DNA from: Lachnospiraceae bacterium C7
GTDB taxonomy: Bacteria; Bacillota; Clostridia; Lachnospirales; Lachnospiraceae
Assembly (NCBI GenBank): GCA_900113385.1
Contig: FOPE01000027.1
Span: forward strand, 1 to 44,731
Length of the DNA: 44,731 nt
Direction: 5' to 3'
In this document: positions 22,512-31,429 of the stretch, in pieces
How the letters are laid out: every line of letters starts with the position of its first letter
Numbering within the stretch: the first letter of the stretch is position 1
Notes under the pieces: model-generated
Told to the model about the DNA's origin: nothing
Database searches by the model: none
Seen by the model: only the letters and a program-made list of their open reading frames with translations
Made by a program: the position numbers and the translations under genes

Positions 22512-24137
22512 TTGAATAAATTTTTAAGTAGATTATTTGGAAGATTATCACTTACATTTTTAGCTATTGTTATTCAATTTTGCTGGATGGTTTTTTTGGT
22601 ATATCTCTTTAGTGAAAAGGTAGAATATGTGAATATATTTATACATATAATGTCTGCTGTTTTGGCAGTAATTGTTTTAAATAGAGATATTCAACCATAT
22701 AATAAAGTGTCATGGATTTTACTTATTTTGTGTCTACCAATTTTTGGCTGTATGTGTTATTACATATTTGGTAGACCAGAGTTGACTAAGAAGAATCGCA
22801 GAAAATTATATAGAACTCATAAATTTTATGAAAAATATTATGATGAAAACCAAAAAGAATTAGAACAAGTTAAACAAGAAAATTATTATGCATATAAGCA
22901 AGCAAGATATATTTCAAAATATGGAGATTATCCAATTTATCAGTCAGATGATATAGAATATTTTAGTAAAGTAGAGAATCTTTTCCCTAAGTTATTAGAA
23001 GATTTAGAAAATGCAAAAAGGTTCATTTTCCTAGAGTTTTTTATAGTTGATGAAGGATATATGTTGGATAAAATCATGGAAATTTTAACACGTAAAGTTA
23101 AAGAAGGTGTTGAGGTAAGATTTATTTATGATGATGTAGGATGCGTTAATACTATGTCTAGAAAAAAATGGGCAGATTTAGAAAAAAGAACTGGCGTTAA
23201 ATTTGCTATGTTTAATAAATTCAAACCAGTAATGTCTGTTGTGATGAATAACAGAGACCATAGGAAAATCGTTGTAATAGATGGAAAAACCTGCTATACA
23301 GGTGGGTTTAATTTAGCAGATGAGTACATTAATAAAATCGAACGTTTTGGTTATTGGAAAGATTCCGGTGTGCGATTTGCAGGGAAACCAGTTAAAAATT
23401 ATACTTTAATGTTTTTAGAAATGTGGAATTATATTAATGGAACATTTGAAGATGCTGATTTTTATATTAATATGTATGAAAATACTCAATCTATTAGTAA
23501 AGATAGTGCTGAAAATAGCATAAAAAATAATATTAACCAAGACAACATAGCACAAGAGAATATTAACCAAGACAACATTGCACAAAAGAATGCTTACATT
23601 CAACCTTATGGCGATTCTCCGCTAGACCATGAATATGTTGGAGAAAACGTATATATGACTATGATTAATAATGCGAAAGAATACGTTTATATTTTTACTC
23701 CATATCTGATAATTGGATCTGAATTGACCCAAAGTCTGATTAATGCAGCCAAAAGTGGCGTTGATGTTAGAATTGTTACACCAGGCATACCTGATAAAAA
23801 AGCTGTTTTCCTTTTGACACAGTCATCATATGAGCCATTAATAGAAGCTGGTGTTAAAATGTATCAGTATACGCCGGGGTTTATTCATGCAAAATGTTGT
23901 ATAAGTGATGATGAAAGCGGTATAGTAGGAACGATAAATTTTGATTTTAGAAGTTTATATATGCATTTTGAATGTGCAGTTTCAATGTTTAAGTGTAGCG
24001 CTATAAAGAGCTTAAAAAAAGATTTCATAGAAACGTTTGAAAAAAGTGAACTAATATCTATAGAATTTACGAAAAAAAGAGATTATATAGTAAGGTTTTG
24101 GCAAAGTATATTAAGAGCTTTTGCCCCACTACTATAG
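22512..24137 (+). CDS. cls: Cardiolipin synthase
   Basis: Makes cardiolipin from two phosphatidylglycerol molecules at the membrane. Two N-terminal membrane helices (about residues 13-35 and 40-60) precede two phospholipase-D domains. HKD motif 1 is HRKIVVIDGKTCYTGG (about residue 250); motif 2 is HAKCCISDDESGIVGTINFD (about 459). I chose the TTG at 22512 because AGAGAGGTG ends 7 nt before it; the TTG at 22506 is too close. An insert of about 40 residues (about 322-363) contains the duplicated INQDNIAQ and is unlike the rest of the family. It is coded by two nearly identical 30-nt units and lies in a loop between the two catalytic domains, so activity is probably kept. Confidence 0.92.
   Translation: MNKFLSRLFGRLSLTFLAIVIQFCWMVFLVYLFSEKVEYVNIFIHIMSAVLAVIVLNRDIQPYNKVSWILLILCLPIFGCMCYYIFGRPELTKKNRRKLYRTHKFYEKYYDENQKELEQVKQENYYAYKQARYISKYGDYPIYQSDDIEYFSKVENLFPKLLEDLENAKRFIFLEFFIVDEGYMLDKIMEILTRKVKEGVEVRFIYDDVGCVNTMSRKKWADLEKRTGVKFAMFNKFKPVMSVVMNNRDHRKIVVIDGKTCYTGGFNLADEYINKIERFGYWKDSGVRFAGKPVKNYTLMFLEMWNYINGTFEDADFYINMYENTQSISKDSAENSIKNNINQDNIAQENINQDNIAQKNAYIQPYGDSPLDHEYVGENVYMTMINNAKEYVYIFTPYLIIGSELTQSLINAAKSGVDVRIVTPGIPDKKAVFLLTQSSYEPLIEAGVKMYQYTPGFIHAKCCISDDESGIVGTINFDFRSLYMHFECAVSMFKCSAIKSLKKDFIETFEKSELISIEFTKKRDYIVRFWQSILRAFAPLL
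23533..23592 (+). repeat. 30-nt duplication inside cls
   Basis: Two adjacent, nearly identical 30-nt units (about 23533-23562 and 23563-23592) each encode INQDNIAQ with flanking residues. They are in frame and differ at only a few bases, consistent with a recent duplication. Confidence 0.75.
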
Positions 24138-24176
24138 GGTGTAAGCTAAATATAAGTAAAGTGTAAGGAGACCAAA

Positions 24177-25151
24177 ATGGAGATGACAGTAAAGTTGCAA
24201 GTCTTTGAAGGACCATTAGACTTGCTATTGTATTTATTAGAAAAAAACAAAGTAAATATATATGACATTCCAATTGTAGAAATAACGGATCAATACTTGG
24301 AATACATTGATGAAATGCGACGACAGGATTTAGATGTTATGAGTGAATTTCTCGTTATGGCTGCTACACTTTTATCTATTAAGGCAAAGATGCTTTTACC
24401 TAGAAAGAAAGATGAAGAAGAGGAAGAAGAAGATCCACGAGCAGAATTAGTACAACAATTGTTAGAATATAAAATGTACAAATATATGGCATATGAATTA
24501 AAAGATAGGCAAATTGATGCTGAAAGAGTAATGTATAAACCACCAACAATTCCAAAGGAGGTTGCATCCTATGAACCACCAATAGATTTGGAAAAAATGG
24601 TTGAAGGTGTTACATTAGCAAAACTTAATTCTATATTTAAAGACATTATGAAAAAGCAGGCCAATAAGATTGATCCTATTAGATCTAAATTTGGTAAAAT
24701 AGAAAAAGAAGAATTTTCTATGGAAGAAAAGATGGATTATATAGAAAAATACAGTCATATGCATTCAGAATACAGTTTTAGAAATTTGCTAGAAAGACAG
24801 TCGACGAAAACAGAAGTTATAGTAACTTTTTTAGCAATTTTAGAACTTATGAAAGTTGGAAAAATATCGGTATCCCAAGAAGAAATTTTTGGAGATATTA
24901 ATATTGTTTCAAATGTGTATGGCAAGGAACATTTAGATTTGCAGGTCGTTTTAGAAGAAAAAAACAAAACAAAAGTTGTGCTTGATGCAGATGGAGAGAC
25001 GGCTGTTCAAGAAGAATCTAATCAAGGAGCATCCAGTCAAGATAGATTTGCTCAAGAAGAATCTAATCAAGAAGCATTTGCTCAAGAAGTATATAGTCAA
25101 AACAGATCTGCTCAAGACACATTCAACAAAGAATCAGATGTGGAATCGTAA
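24177..25151 (+). CDS. scpA: Segregation and condensation protein A (kleisin), with a repetitive C-terminal tail
   Basis: Kleisin subunit that joins the two SMC heads; with ScpB it forms the SMC-ScpAB condensin. The N-terminus (VKLQVFEGPLDLLLYLLEKNKVNIYDIPI) and the Glu-rich stretch after MLLPRKKDEEEEEEDPR are typical. The C-terminal winged helix, which binds the SMC cap, lies around residues 205-260 (FLAILELMKVGKISVSQEEIFGDI). Residues about 278-324 form an extra Gln/Ser/Asn-rich tail with repeats of the type QEESNQ..AQ, absent from most ScpA proteins. Ribosome binding site AAGGAG is 9 nt before the ATG. scpB follows, the usual pair. Confidence 0.93.
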   Translation: MEMTVKLQVFEGPLDLLLYLLEKNKVNIYDIPIVEITDQYLEYIDEMRRQDLDVMSEFLVMAATLLSIKAKMLLPRKKDEEEEEEDPRAELVQQLLEYKMYKYMAYELKDRQIDAERVMYKPPTIPKEVASYEPPIDLEKMVEGVTLAKLNSIFKDIMKKQANKIDPIRSKFGKIEKEEFSMEEKMDYIEKYSHMHSEYSFRNLLERQSTKTEVIVTFLAILELMKVGKISVSQEEIFGDINIVSNVYGKEHLDLQVVLEEKNKTKVVLDADGETAVQEESNQGASSQDRFAQEESNQEAFAQEVYSQNRSAQDTFNKESDVES

Positions 25152-25214
25152 ATGCAATATTAGTTTTTTTAAATGCTAATATGCATAAATAAATATTTAG
25201 TACGGAGAGATATA

Positions 25215-25781
25215 ATGGAGAAAAATTACAAAGCAATAATTGAGTCCATTTTATTTACAATGGGTGAATCAGTTGAATTGTTTAAAATTGCTAATGCAAT
25301 TGATTTAAGTAAAGAAAAGACAAAAGAACTTTTAACAGAAATGAAAGAAGAATATGATAAAAGTGATAGAGGAATCACTATTTTAGAATTAGAAGATTCA
25401 TATCAAATGTGCTCGAAACCAGAAATGTATGAGTATTTGATAAATATTGCGAAACAGCCTAAGAAAAAAGTATTATCAGATGTTTTGTTAGAGACTTTAT
25501 CAATTATTGCATATAAGCAACCAGTTACAAAAGCAGAAATTGAAAAAATTAGAGGTGTATCTTGTGAACATGCAATTAGTAAATTAGTTGAATATAAGTT
25601 GGCATGTGAGCTAGGAAGATTAGATGCGCCAGGTCGACCACTTTTATTTGGAACTACAGAAGAGTTCTTAAGAGTATTTGGTGTAAAATCCTTGGATGAT
25701 TTACCAGTACTTAATCCGGTCCAAATAGAAGAATTTAAAGAAGAAGCCGTAAAAGAAATGAAAATACAATTAGATGTATAA
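25215..25781 (+). CDS. scpB: Segregation and condensation protein B
   Basis: Partner of ScpA in the SMC condensin, built of two winged-helix domains. The protein (188 aa from ATG 25215) opens MEKNYKAIIESILFTMGESVE, and the second domain contains ETLSIIAYKQPVTKAEIEKIRGVSCEHAI and the GRLDAPGRPLLFGTTEEFLRVFG block, all diagnostic. The start at 25215 has GGAGAG upstream; the frame from 25173 adds residues outside the family. It lies 63 nt after scpA. Confidence 0.95.
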   Translation: MEKNYKAIIESILFTMGESVELFKIANAIDLSKEKTKELLTEMKEEYDKSDRGITILELEDSYQMCSKPEMYEYLINIAKQPKKKVLSDVLLETLSIIAYKQPVTKAEIEKIRGVSCEHAISKLVEYKLACELGRLDAPGRPLLFGTTEEFLRVFGVKSLDDLPVLNPVQIEEFKEEAVKEMKIQLDV

Positions 25782-25804
25782 AAAAATATTTACTAAGTAT
25801 CTAT

Positions 25805-25934
25805 GGGAGGATGTGCAGAGATTTGAATAGAAAAATGTAAGCTATAGCTTACTCAAATTTCGTACCATGTTTCGCAAGGAAGATTAGAATTTACGAAAAG
25901 AGTGGAAATTATACAAAAATTCCACTCTTTTTTT
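25805..25934 (+). ncRNA. Structured 3' region or small RNA ending in a terminator
   Basis: Hand pairing gives GTAAGC/GCTTAC (25837-25842 with 25847-25852), stacked on ATTTGA/TCAAAT (25821-25826 with 25853-25858) with a 10-nt bulge. TTTCGTA (25858-25864) can pair with TACGAAA (25892-25898), enclosing a GCAA tetraloop hairpin. The region ends in a 12-bp terminator (25896-25907 with 25920-25931). Because the next operon's promoter lies after the terminator, this is either the scpB 3' region or a separate RNA. It was not matched to any family I know. Confidence 0.35.
25896..25934 (+). terminator. scpAB terminator
   Basis: AAAAGAGTGGAA pairs with TTCCACTCTTTT across a 12-nt loop, with a T run to 25934. 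Confidence 0.9.
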
Positions 25935-25972
25935 AGCGTAAACTGGAAATGTTTACACAATTAATTAAACTG

Positions 25973-26001
25973 TTGAAAAAAAACTATGAAAATTATATAA
26001 T
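25973..26001 (+). promoter_or_regulatory. Promoter of the decarboxylase operon
   Basis: TTGAAA (25973-25978), 17-nt spacer, perfect TATAAT (25996-26001). Initiation near 26008 gives a leader of about 34 nt with no obvious regulatory hairpin. Confidence 0.8.
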
Positions 26002-26041
26002 TTAATTATAAAAAAACTATAAAATATGTGGAGGAAATAAG

Positions 26042-27472
26042 ATGGGTAGTTACAAAGATAGCTTAGCTATGCAACGTATTAGCAGACTTGTAGATGAAAA
26101 AAGTTTCATCGAAATAGGTTCGCTAGTAACAGCTAGAAATACAGACTTCAATTTGACATCAGAGAAAACACCTTCCGATGGGGTTATAACGGGACATGGT
26201 TTAATTGATGGAAATTTAGTGTATGTATATAGCCAAGATGTGTCTGTTATGAATGGTACAATAGGCGAAATGCATGCAAAAAAAATAGAAGCTTTGTATG
26301 ATATGGCATTAAAAACAGGTGCACCAGTAATAGGATTCCTTGATTGCGGAGGAGTAAGACTTCAGGAATCTATAGATGCGTTAGATGGTTTAGGAAGAAT
26401 TTATGCTAAACAAGTAGAAAGTTCAGGAATTATTCCACAAATAACAGCTGTTTTTGGAAAATGTGGAGGAGGATTAACAACAGTAGCAGCACTTAGTGAC
26501 TTTGTTTTTGTTGAAAAAGAAAATGGAAAATTTTTCGTAAATCCAAAAAATGCAATTAAGAATAATGTCACTGTAGATACAGAAGATCCAAAATTCCAAA
26601 GTGAAGAGACTGGAGTAATAGATCAAGTTGGAACCGAAGATGAAATAATATGTAACATTCGTGAATTGGTAACAATTTTACCACTAAATAACGAAGGCGA
26701 TGTATATACTTCAGAATGTAGCGATGATTTAAACAGAGAATGTGAAAATATGGACGAGATGAAAGATAGCGCCAAATATTTGTTGCAAGAAATATCTGAT
26801 GATCATTTTATGTTTGAAGTAAAAAGAGATTATGCAAAAAATGTAGTAACAGGTTTTATTAAATTAAATGGAATGGTTGTAGGTGCAGTTGCAAATAATT
26901 TGGCATGCTATGATATTGACGGAAATGAAATTGAAAGATTTAGCAATAGATTAACAGCTAGAGAGTGCAATAAGATAACGGATTTCGTAGAATTTTGTGA
27001 TGCTTTCACTATACCAGTACTTACTTTAACAGATGTAAATGGATTTAATACGGGAATGTGTTCTGAAAAAAATCTAGCTAAAAGTGTAGCAAAAATGGTG
27101 TATGCTTTTTCAAGAGCAACAACTCCAAAAGTAAATATTGTAATAAGAGAAGCTTTTGGAAGCCCATATATTTGTATGAATTCTAAAGCATTAGGAGCTG
27201 ATTTTGTTTATGCATGGGAGAATGCAAAGATAGGTACAATGGAAGCTCAATTAGCAGCCAAAATAATGTATAATAACGCAAATTCAAGAAAATTAGCTGA
27301 AAAAACAAGAGAGTATACACAATTACAAAATAATGTATTAAGCGCAGCACGAAGAGGTGATGTGGATAAAATAATTAATCCAATGGATACGAGAAGATAT
27401 TTAATTAATACATTTGAAGTTTTATATACTAAGCACGTATTAAAACCAGCTAAGAAGCACGGAACAAAGTAG
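26042..27472 (+). CDS. Carboxyltransferase-domain protein (MmdA/PccB-like subunit of a sodium-pump decarboxylase)
   Basis: A 476-aa protein with the two crotonase-like halves of the biotin-dependent acyl-CoA carboxyltransferase family (MmdA, PccB, 12S subunit of transcarboxylase). The N half contains DGVITGHGLIDGNLVYVYSQD and CGGVRLQESIDAL; the C half contains GFNTGM, then TTPKVNIVIREAFGSPYICM and GADFVYAWENAKIGTM. In canonical members the corresponding places read GGARIQEG, CAGGAVYSPALTD and GFLPG. The divergence makes the acyl-CoA substrate uncertain; methylmalonyl-CoA, malonyl-CoA or another are all possible. It is first in a five-gene operon with OadG-, biotin-carrier-, OadB- and OadA-type genes. 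GGAGGA ribosome binding site. Confidence 0.8.
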   Translation: MGSYKDSLAMQRISRLVDEKSFIEIGSLVTARNTDFNLTSEKTPSDGVITGHGLIDGNLVYVYSQDVSVMNGTIGEMHAKKIEALYDMALKTGAPVIGFLDCGGVRLQESIDALDGLGRIYAKQVESSGIIPQITAVFGKCGGGLTTVAALSDFVFVEKENGKFFVNPKNAIKNNVTVDTEDPKFQSEETGVIDQVGTEDEIICNIRELVTILPLNNEGDVYTSECSDDLNRECENMDEMKDSAKYLLQEISDDHFMFEVKRDYAKNVVTGFIKLNGMVVGAVANNLACYDIDGNEIERFSNRLTARECNKITDFVEFCDAFTIPVLTLTDVNGFNTGMCSEKNLAKSVAKMVYAFSRATTPKVNIVIREAFGSPYICMNSKALGADFVYAWENAKIGTMEAQLAAKIMYNNANSRKLAEKTREYTQLQNNVLSAARRGDVDKIINPMDTRRYLINTFEVLYTKHVLKPAKKHGTK

Positions 27473-27487
27473 AAAGGTGAGTCGGAT

Positions 27488-28240
27488 ATGAAGAAAAAGT
27501 GTTTACTTGTAATTACTTTGTGTATTTTGTTATTCACTTTTTGTGCGTGTAGTTTTAATGATGAAAAAACACAAAATTACAACGGTTATTCATATGAAAA
27601 ACTAAAAAGCTTGTCTAGCCAATACGTAGAAGAGATAGATCAAATTGCAGAAGATGAAAACTATGATTCTATAAAAGAAAGTGGCCAGTTATCAGGTGAG
27701 CAAGTTAAAGCCATAGATAATTGGAAACAATCAAAAAAAGAGTATGGTGGAGAAGACTATAAATTTGGCAAATTTAGTGTAACTAAAACAGGAAAAACTT
27801 TAACAACAGATCAAGTTATACATCTAGAAAAAAGAGATGTGGAATTTGAATTAGTATACACATATAGCACAATGAAAGTTTCTTCATTTACATTTAATGT
27901 AGTGTATTCTTTAGGTGAAAAAATGGCAGATGCAGGAAAAAATACAATTGTATCAGTTTCGATTGTTTTTGGAATGTTAGCTTTAATAAGCGTTGTTATT
28001 TATTCATTTAAAATTTTTGCAGAACCAAACCAAAGCAAAAAAAATGTAAATAATGCTAATATGCAGGACGAAGCAAAAAAAACACAAGAAGTAAAACAAA
28101 CAATGAACTTGAAGAAAAATGAACTTGAAGAAAAAGAGCTAGAAGAAAAAGAATTAGTTGCTGTTATAGCAGCAGCTATTGCATCATATGAAGGACGACC
28201 AGTTAGCGATTTTATTGTTCGTTCAATTAAAAGACGATAA
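27488..28240 (+). CDS. OadG-family small subunit of a sodium-pump decarboxylase, probable lipoprotein
   Basis: 250 aa. The N-terminus is a signal peptide (KKK, then a hydrophobic run) ending in a Cys at about residue 21, probably a lipoprotein signal, though the lipobox (FCAC) is only fair. An extracellular domain of about 125 residues follows, then one membrane helix (about residues 154-178, NTIVSVSIVFGMLALISVV), the hallmark of OadG/gamma subunits. The cytoplasmic tail has a Glu/Lys-rich repeat (ELEEKELEEKEL) and ends ASYEGRPVSDFIVRSIKRR, the usual OadG C-terminus. The large outside domain is an addition seen in clostridial versions. Its role is to anchor the soluble carboxyltransferase to the beta pump. 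Confidence 0.78.
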   Translation: MKKKCLLVITLCILLFTFCACSFNDEKTQNYNGYSYEKLKSLSSQYVEEIDQIAEDENYDSIKESGQLSGEQVKAIDNWKQSKKEYGGEDYKFGKFSVTKTGKTLTTDQVIHLEKRDVEFELVYTYSTMKVSSFTFNVVYSLGEKMADAGKNTIVSVSIVFGMLALISVVIYSFKIFAEPNQSKKNVNNANMQDEAKKTQEVKQTMNLKKNELEEKELEEKELVAVIAAAIASYEGRPVSDFIVRSIKRR

Positions 28241-28257
28241 TTAGGAGGAAACTTAAA

Positions 28258-28644
28258 ATGAAGAGTTACACAATTACAGTAAATGGAAACGTATATGATG
28301 TTACAGTTGAGGAAAAAGCAGCAGGTTCATCAACTAGTAATTTAAGCAAAGTAAATCAACCAGTGGTTTCTAAATCAGTTCAGCCAGCACAACCTTCAAA
28401 GCCAGTTAGTTCATCAGGTGAAGGTGATATAGCTATTGATGCAAAAGCATCTGGAAAAGTGTTTAAAATAGAAAAAAATGTTGGAGATAAAGTTAAAAAG
28501 GGAGAAACAGTTTTAATTCTAGAAATCATGAAAATGGAAACACCTGTAGTTGCTCCACAGGATGGTGTTGTTGCAAGTGTTAACGTTGCAGTGGGAGATC
28601 AAGTTGAAGCTGGAAAAGTATTGGTAACATTAAACGAAGAATAA
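28258..28644 (+). CDS. Biotin carboxyl carrier protein of the decarboxylase
   Basis: 128 aa. The C-terminal 75 residues are a biotinyl domain with the biotinylation motif EIMKMETP; the modified lysine is K92, about 36 residues from the C-terminus as in other carriers. A Ser/Pro/Gln-rich flexible linker (about residues 25-60) joins it to a short N-terminal beta segment (YTITVNGNVYDVTVEE). It carries CO2 between the carboxyltransferase(s) and the OadB pump. Consensus ribosome binding site (AGGAGG). Confidence 0.94.
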   Translation: MKSYTITVNGNVYDVTVEEKAAGSSTSNLSKVNQPVVSKSVQPAQPSKPVSSSGEGDIAIDAKASGKVFKIEKNVGDKVKKGETVLILEIMKMETPVVAPQDGVVASVNVAVGDQVEAGKVLVTLNEE

Positions 28645-28659
28645 TAAGGGGGAATTAAA

Positions 28660-29805
28660 GTGAATAATATTGGGGATATCTTAAATAACCTCCTACACCA
28701 AACAGCTTTTTTGAACTTAACAGGTGGAAACTATTTGATGATTGCAGTTGCTTGTGTGTTCTTATATTTTGCAATTGCAAAAAAATGTGAACCTTTACTG
28801 CTTGTTCCAATTGCTTTTGGAATGTTATTAGTAAATATTTATCCAGATATCATTGCTGAACCTAGTTCAACAAGCAATGGAGTAGGAGGATTATTATATT
28901 ATTTTTATCAGCTAGATGAGTGGTCTATTTTGCCTTCATTAATATTTTTAGGTGTTGGTGCAATGACAGATTTTGGCCCTTTAATTGCTAATCCAATAAG
29001 TTTCCTTTTAGGAGCAGCAGCTCAATTTGGAATTTTTGCAGCATATTTCTTAGCAATTGCATTAGGGTTTAACGATAAAGCAGCAGCAGCTATCTCTATT
29101 ATCGGAGGAGCAGATGGACCTACATCAATTTTTTTGGCAGGAAAATTAGGACAATCATCTTTGATGGGGCCAATTGCAGTAGCAGCATATTCATACATGT
29201 CTTTAGTACCATTTATTCAAAGACCTATTATGAAATTACTTACTACAAAAGAAGAACGTTCCATAAAAATGGAAAATTTAAGACCAGTAAGTAAAAAAGA
29301 AAAAATTATTTTTCCAATAGTTGTTACAATTATTGTTTGCTTACTTTTGCCTACAACAGCACCATTAGTAGGTATGTTGATGTTAGGAAATTTATTTAGG
29401 GAAAGTGGTGTAGTAAGACAACTTCAAGAAACAGCTTCAAATGCTTTAATGTATATTGTTGTAATTTTATTAGGAACATCAGTAGGAGCTTCAACAAGCG
29501 CAGAGGCTTTTTTGAATTTTAGAACATTAGAAATTGTTTTATTAGGAGCAGTTGCTTTTGCTATTGGAACAGCGGCAGGTGTTTTATTTGGAAAATTATT
29601 ATGCCATATAACTCATGGAAAAATCAATCCACTTATTGGCTCGGCAGGTGTATCTGCAGTACCTATGGCAGCACGAGTGTCTCAAAAAGTTGGAGCAGAA
29701 GAGGATCCAACTAACTTCTTACTCATGCATGCAATGGGACCAAACGTAGCTGGAGTAATAGGTACAGCTATTGCAGCAGGTTGCTTTATGGCAATATTTG
29801 GATAG
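28660..29805 (+). CDS. Sodium-ion-translocating decarboxylase beta subunit (OadB/MmdB family)
   Basis: A 381-aa integral membrane protein with about nine to eleven helices. It takes the carboxyl group from biotin, releases CO2 and exports Na+. The conserved intramembrane motif [10 protein letters not shown] contains the ion-binding Asp, here D152, and the C-terminal half has [19 protein letters not shown] and [18 protein letters not shown], all standard for the family. The start is GTG (28660) after GGGGGAA. Presence of the motif predicts an active Na+ pump. The next gene begins 26 nt later. Confidence 0.93.
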   Translation: MNNIGDILNNLLHQTAFLNLTGGNYLMIAVACVFLYFAIAKKCEPLLLVPIAFGMLLVNIYPDIIAEPSSTSNGVGGLLYYFYQLDEWSILPSLIFLGVGAMTDFGPLIANPISFLLGAAAQFGIFAAYFLAIALGFNDKAAAAISIIGGADGPTSIFLAGKLGQSSLMGPIAVAAYSYMSLVPFIQRPIMKLLTTKEERSIKMENLRPVSKKEKIIFPIVVTIIVCLLLPTTAPLVGMLMLGNLFRESGVVRQLQETASNALMYIVVILLGTSVGASTSAEAFLNFRTLEIVLLGAVAFAIGTAAGVLFGKLLCHITHGKINPLIGSAGVSAVPMAARVSQKVGAEEDPTNFLLMHAMGPNVAGVIGTAIAAGCFMAIFG

Positions 29806-29831
29806 TTATGAAAATGAATGGGAGGGCAAAA

Positions 29832-31265
29832 ATGAACATAGAAAATTCAAATTCAGAAGTAAAACCAGTAAAAATTACGGAAACAATATTACGAGATGCA
29901 CACCAATCAATGTTGGCAACACGTATGACAACGGAACAAATGTTACCAATCGTTGATAAAATGGATAAAGTTGGTTACCATGCTGTAGAGTGTTGGGGTG
30001 GAGCAACATTTGATGCTTGCCTTAGATTCCTTAAAGAGGATCCATGGGATCGATTAAGAAAATTAAGAGACGGTTTTAAAAATACTAAATTACAGATGTT
30101 ATTTCGTGGACAAAATATTTTAGGCTATCGTCCATACGCAGATGATGTAGTTGAATATTTTGTACAAAAATCAATTGCAAATGGAATAGATATTATTCGT
30201 ATTTTTGATTGCTTTAATGATCTTAGAAATCTTCAAACAGCAGTTACAGCTACGAATAAAGAAAATGGTCATGCACAAGTTGCATTATCTTATACACTTG
30301 GAGAATCCTATACATTAGATTATTGGACTAACATGGCCAAAAGAGTAGAAGATATGGGAGCTAATTCATTATGTATTAAAGATATGGCTGGATTACTTGT
30401 CCCTTATGAGGCAGAACAACTTGTACATGCATTAAAAGAGACAGTTGATATACCAATAGAATTGCATACTCATTATACATCAGGAGTAGCTTCTATGACA
30501 TTATTAAAAGCTGTAGAGTCAGGATGTGACATTATTGATACAGCAATGTCTCCACTTGCATTAGGAACTAGTCAGCCAGCTACAGAGGTTATGGTTGAAA
30601 CATTTAAAGGTACAGAGTTTGATACAGGATTAGATCAGAAGTTACTTGCGCAAATAGCTGATTATTTTAGACCAATCCGTGAAGAAGCAATAGAGTCTAA
30701 GCTATTGAATCCAAAAGTTTTAGGAGCTAATATCAAAACTTTATTATATCAAGTGCCAGGTGGAATGCTTTCAAATCTATTGTCACAATTAAAAGAGCAG
30801 GGAGCAGAAGATAAATACGAAGAGGTACTTGCAGAAGTTCCAAGGGTGCGAAAAGATTTAGGAGAACCACCACTTGTAACACCATCTTCTCAAATCGTAG
30901 GTACACAATCAGTGTTTAACGTACTTATGGGAGAAAGATACAAAGTTGCAACAAAAGAGACAAAAGATGTTTTAATGGGTAAATACGGTAAAACAGTTAA
31001 ACCATTCAATCCACAGGTCGTAGATAAGGTTCTATCAGCAGAAGAAAAGGCACAGACAATTACATGTAGACCAGCAGATTTGATTGAACCAGAATTACAT
31101 AAAATAGAATCAGAAATGAAACAGTGGAAGCAACAGGACGAAGACGTGCTTTCATATGCATTGTTTCCACAAGTTGCAACAGAATTTTTTAAATATCGCC
31201 AAGCTCAACAAACAGGTATTGATGATAATGTGGCAGATACAAAGAATGGAGCTTATCCAGTATAA
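29832..31265 (+). CDS. Oxaloacetate decarboxylase alpha-type carboxyltransferase subunit (no biotin domain)
   Basis: A 477-aa pyruvate/oxaloacetate carboxyltransferase with the TIM-barrel motifs ETILRDAHQSMLATRM, MLFRGQNILGYRPYADDVV, CIKDMAGLL (metal/carbamate lysine) and ELHTHYTSGVASM. It ends after the conserved PYC_OADA domain; the biotin domain found at the end of classical OadA is absent and supplied by the separate carrier gene. Start is ATG 29832 with GGGAGGG upstream; the frame from 29781 starts inside oadB. Together with the MmdA-like first gene this gives two carboxyltransferases for one carrier, as in transcarboxylase (5S plus 12S plus 1.3S). Confidence 0.92.
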   Translation: MNIENSNSEVKPVKITETILRDAHQSMLATRMTTEQMLPIVDKMDKVGYHAVECWGGATFDACLRFLKEDPWDRLRKLRDGFKNTKLQMLFRGQNILGYRPYADDVVEYFVQKSIANGIDIIRIFDCFNDLRNLQTAVTATNKENGHAQVALSYTLGESYTLDYWTNMAKRVEDMGANSLCIKDMAGLLVPYEAEQLVHALKETVDIPIELHTHYTSGVASMTLLKAVESGCDIIDTAMSPLALGTSQPATEVMVETFKGTEFDTGLDQKLLAQIADYFRPIREEAIESKLLNPKVLGANIKTLLYQVPGGMLSNLLSQLKEQGAEDKYEEVLAEVPRVRKDLGEPPLVTPSSQIVGTQSVFNVLMGERYKVATKETKDVLMGKYGKTVKPFNPQVVDKVLSAEEKAQTITCRPADLIEPELHKIESEMKQWKQQDEDVLSYALFPQVATEFFKYRQAQQTGIDDNVADTKNGAYPV

Positions 31266-31302
31266 AATATTTCAATAAAAAAGTGTTAAAAAAACTCTCT
31301 TT

Positions 31303-31336
31303 CAGAAAAAATGTATAGTATGAAAGAGAGTTTTTT
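31303..31336 (+). terminator. Terminator of the decarboxylase operon
   Basis: AACTCTCTTTCA (31303-31314) pairs over 12 bp with TGAAAGAGAGTT (31321-31332), followed by T residues. Confidence 0.85.
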
Positions 31337-31429
31337 ATTTTTAAGCAATTAACCCTTTTTTTAAGGGGCAAAATTTGTTATAATAAAAGGCGTGTGATTA
31401 ATAATGAATAAAATAGTAGGCGGTAGTAT

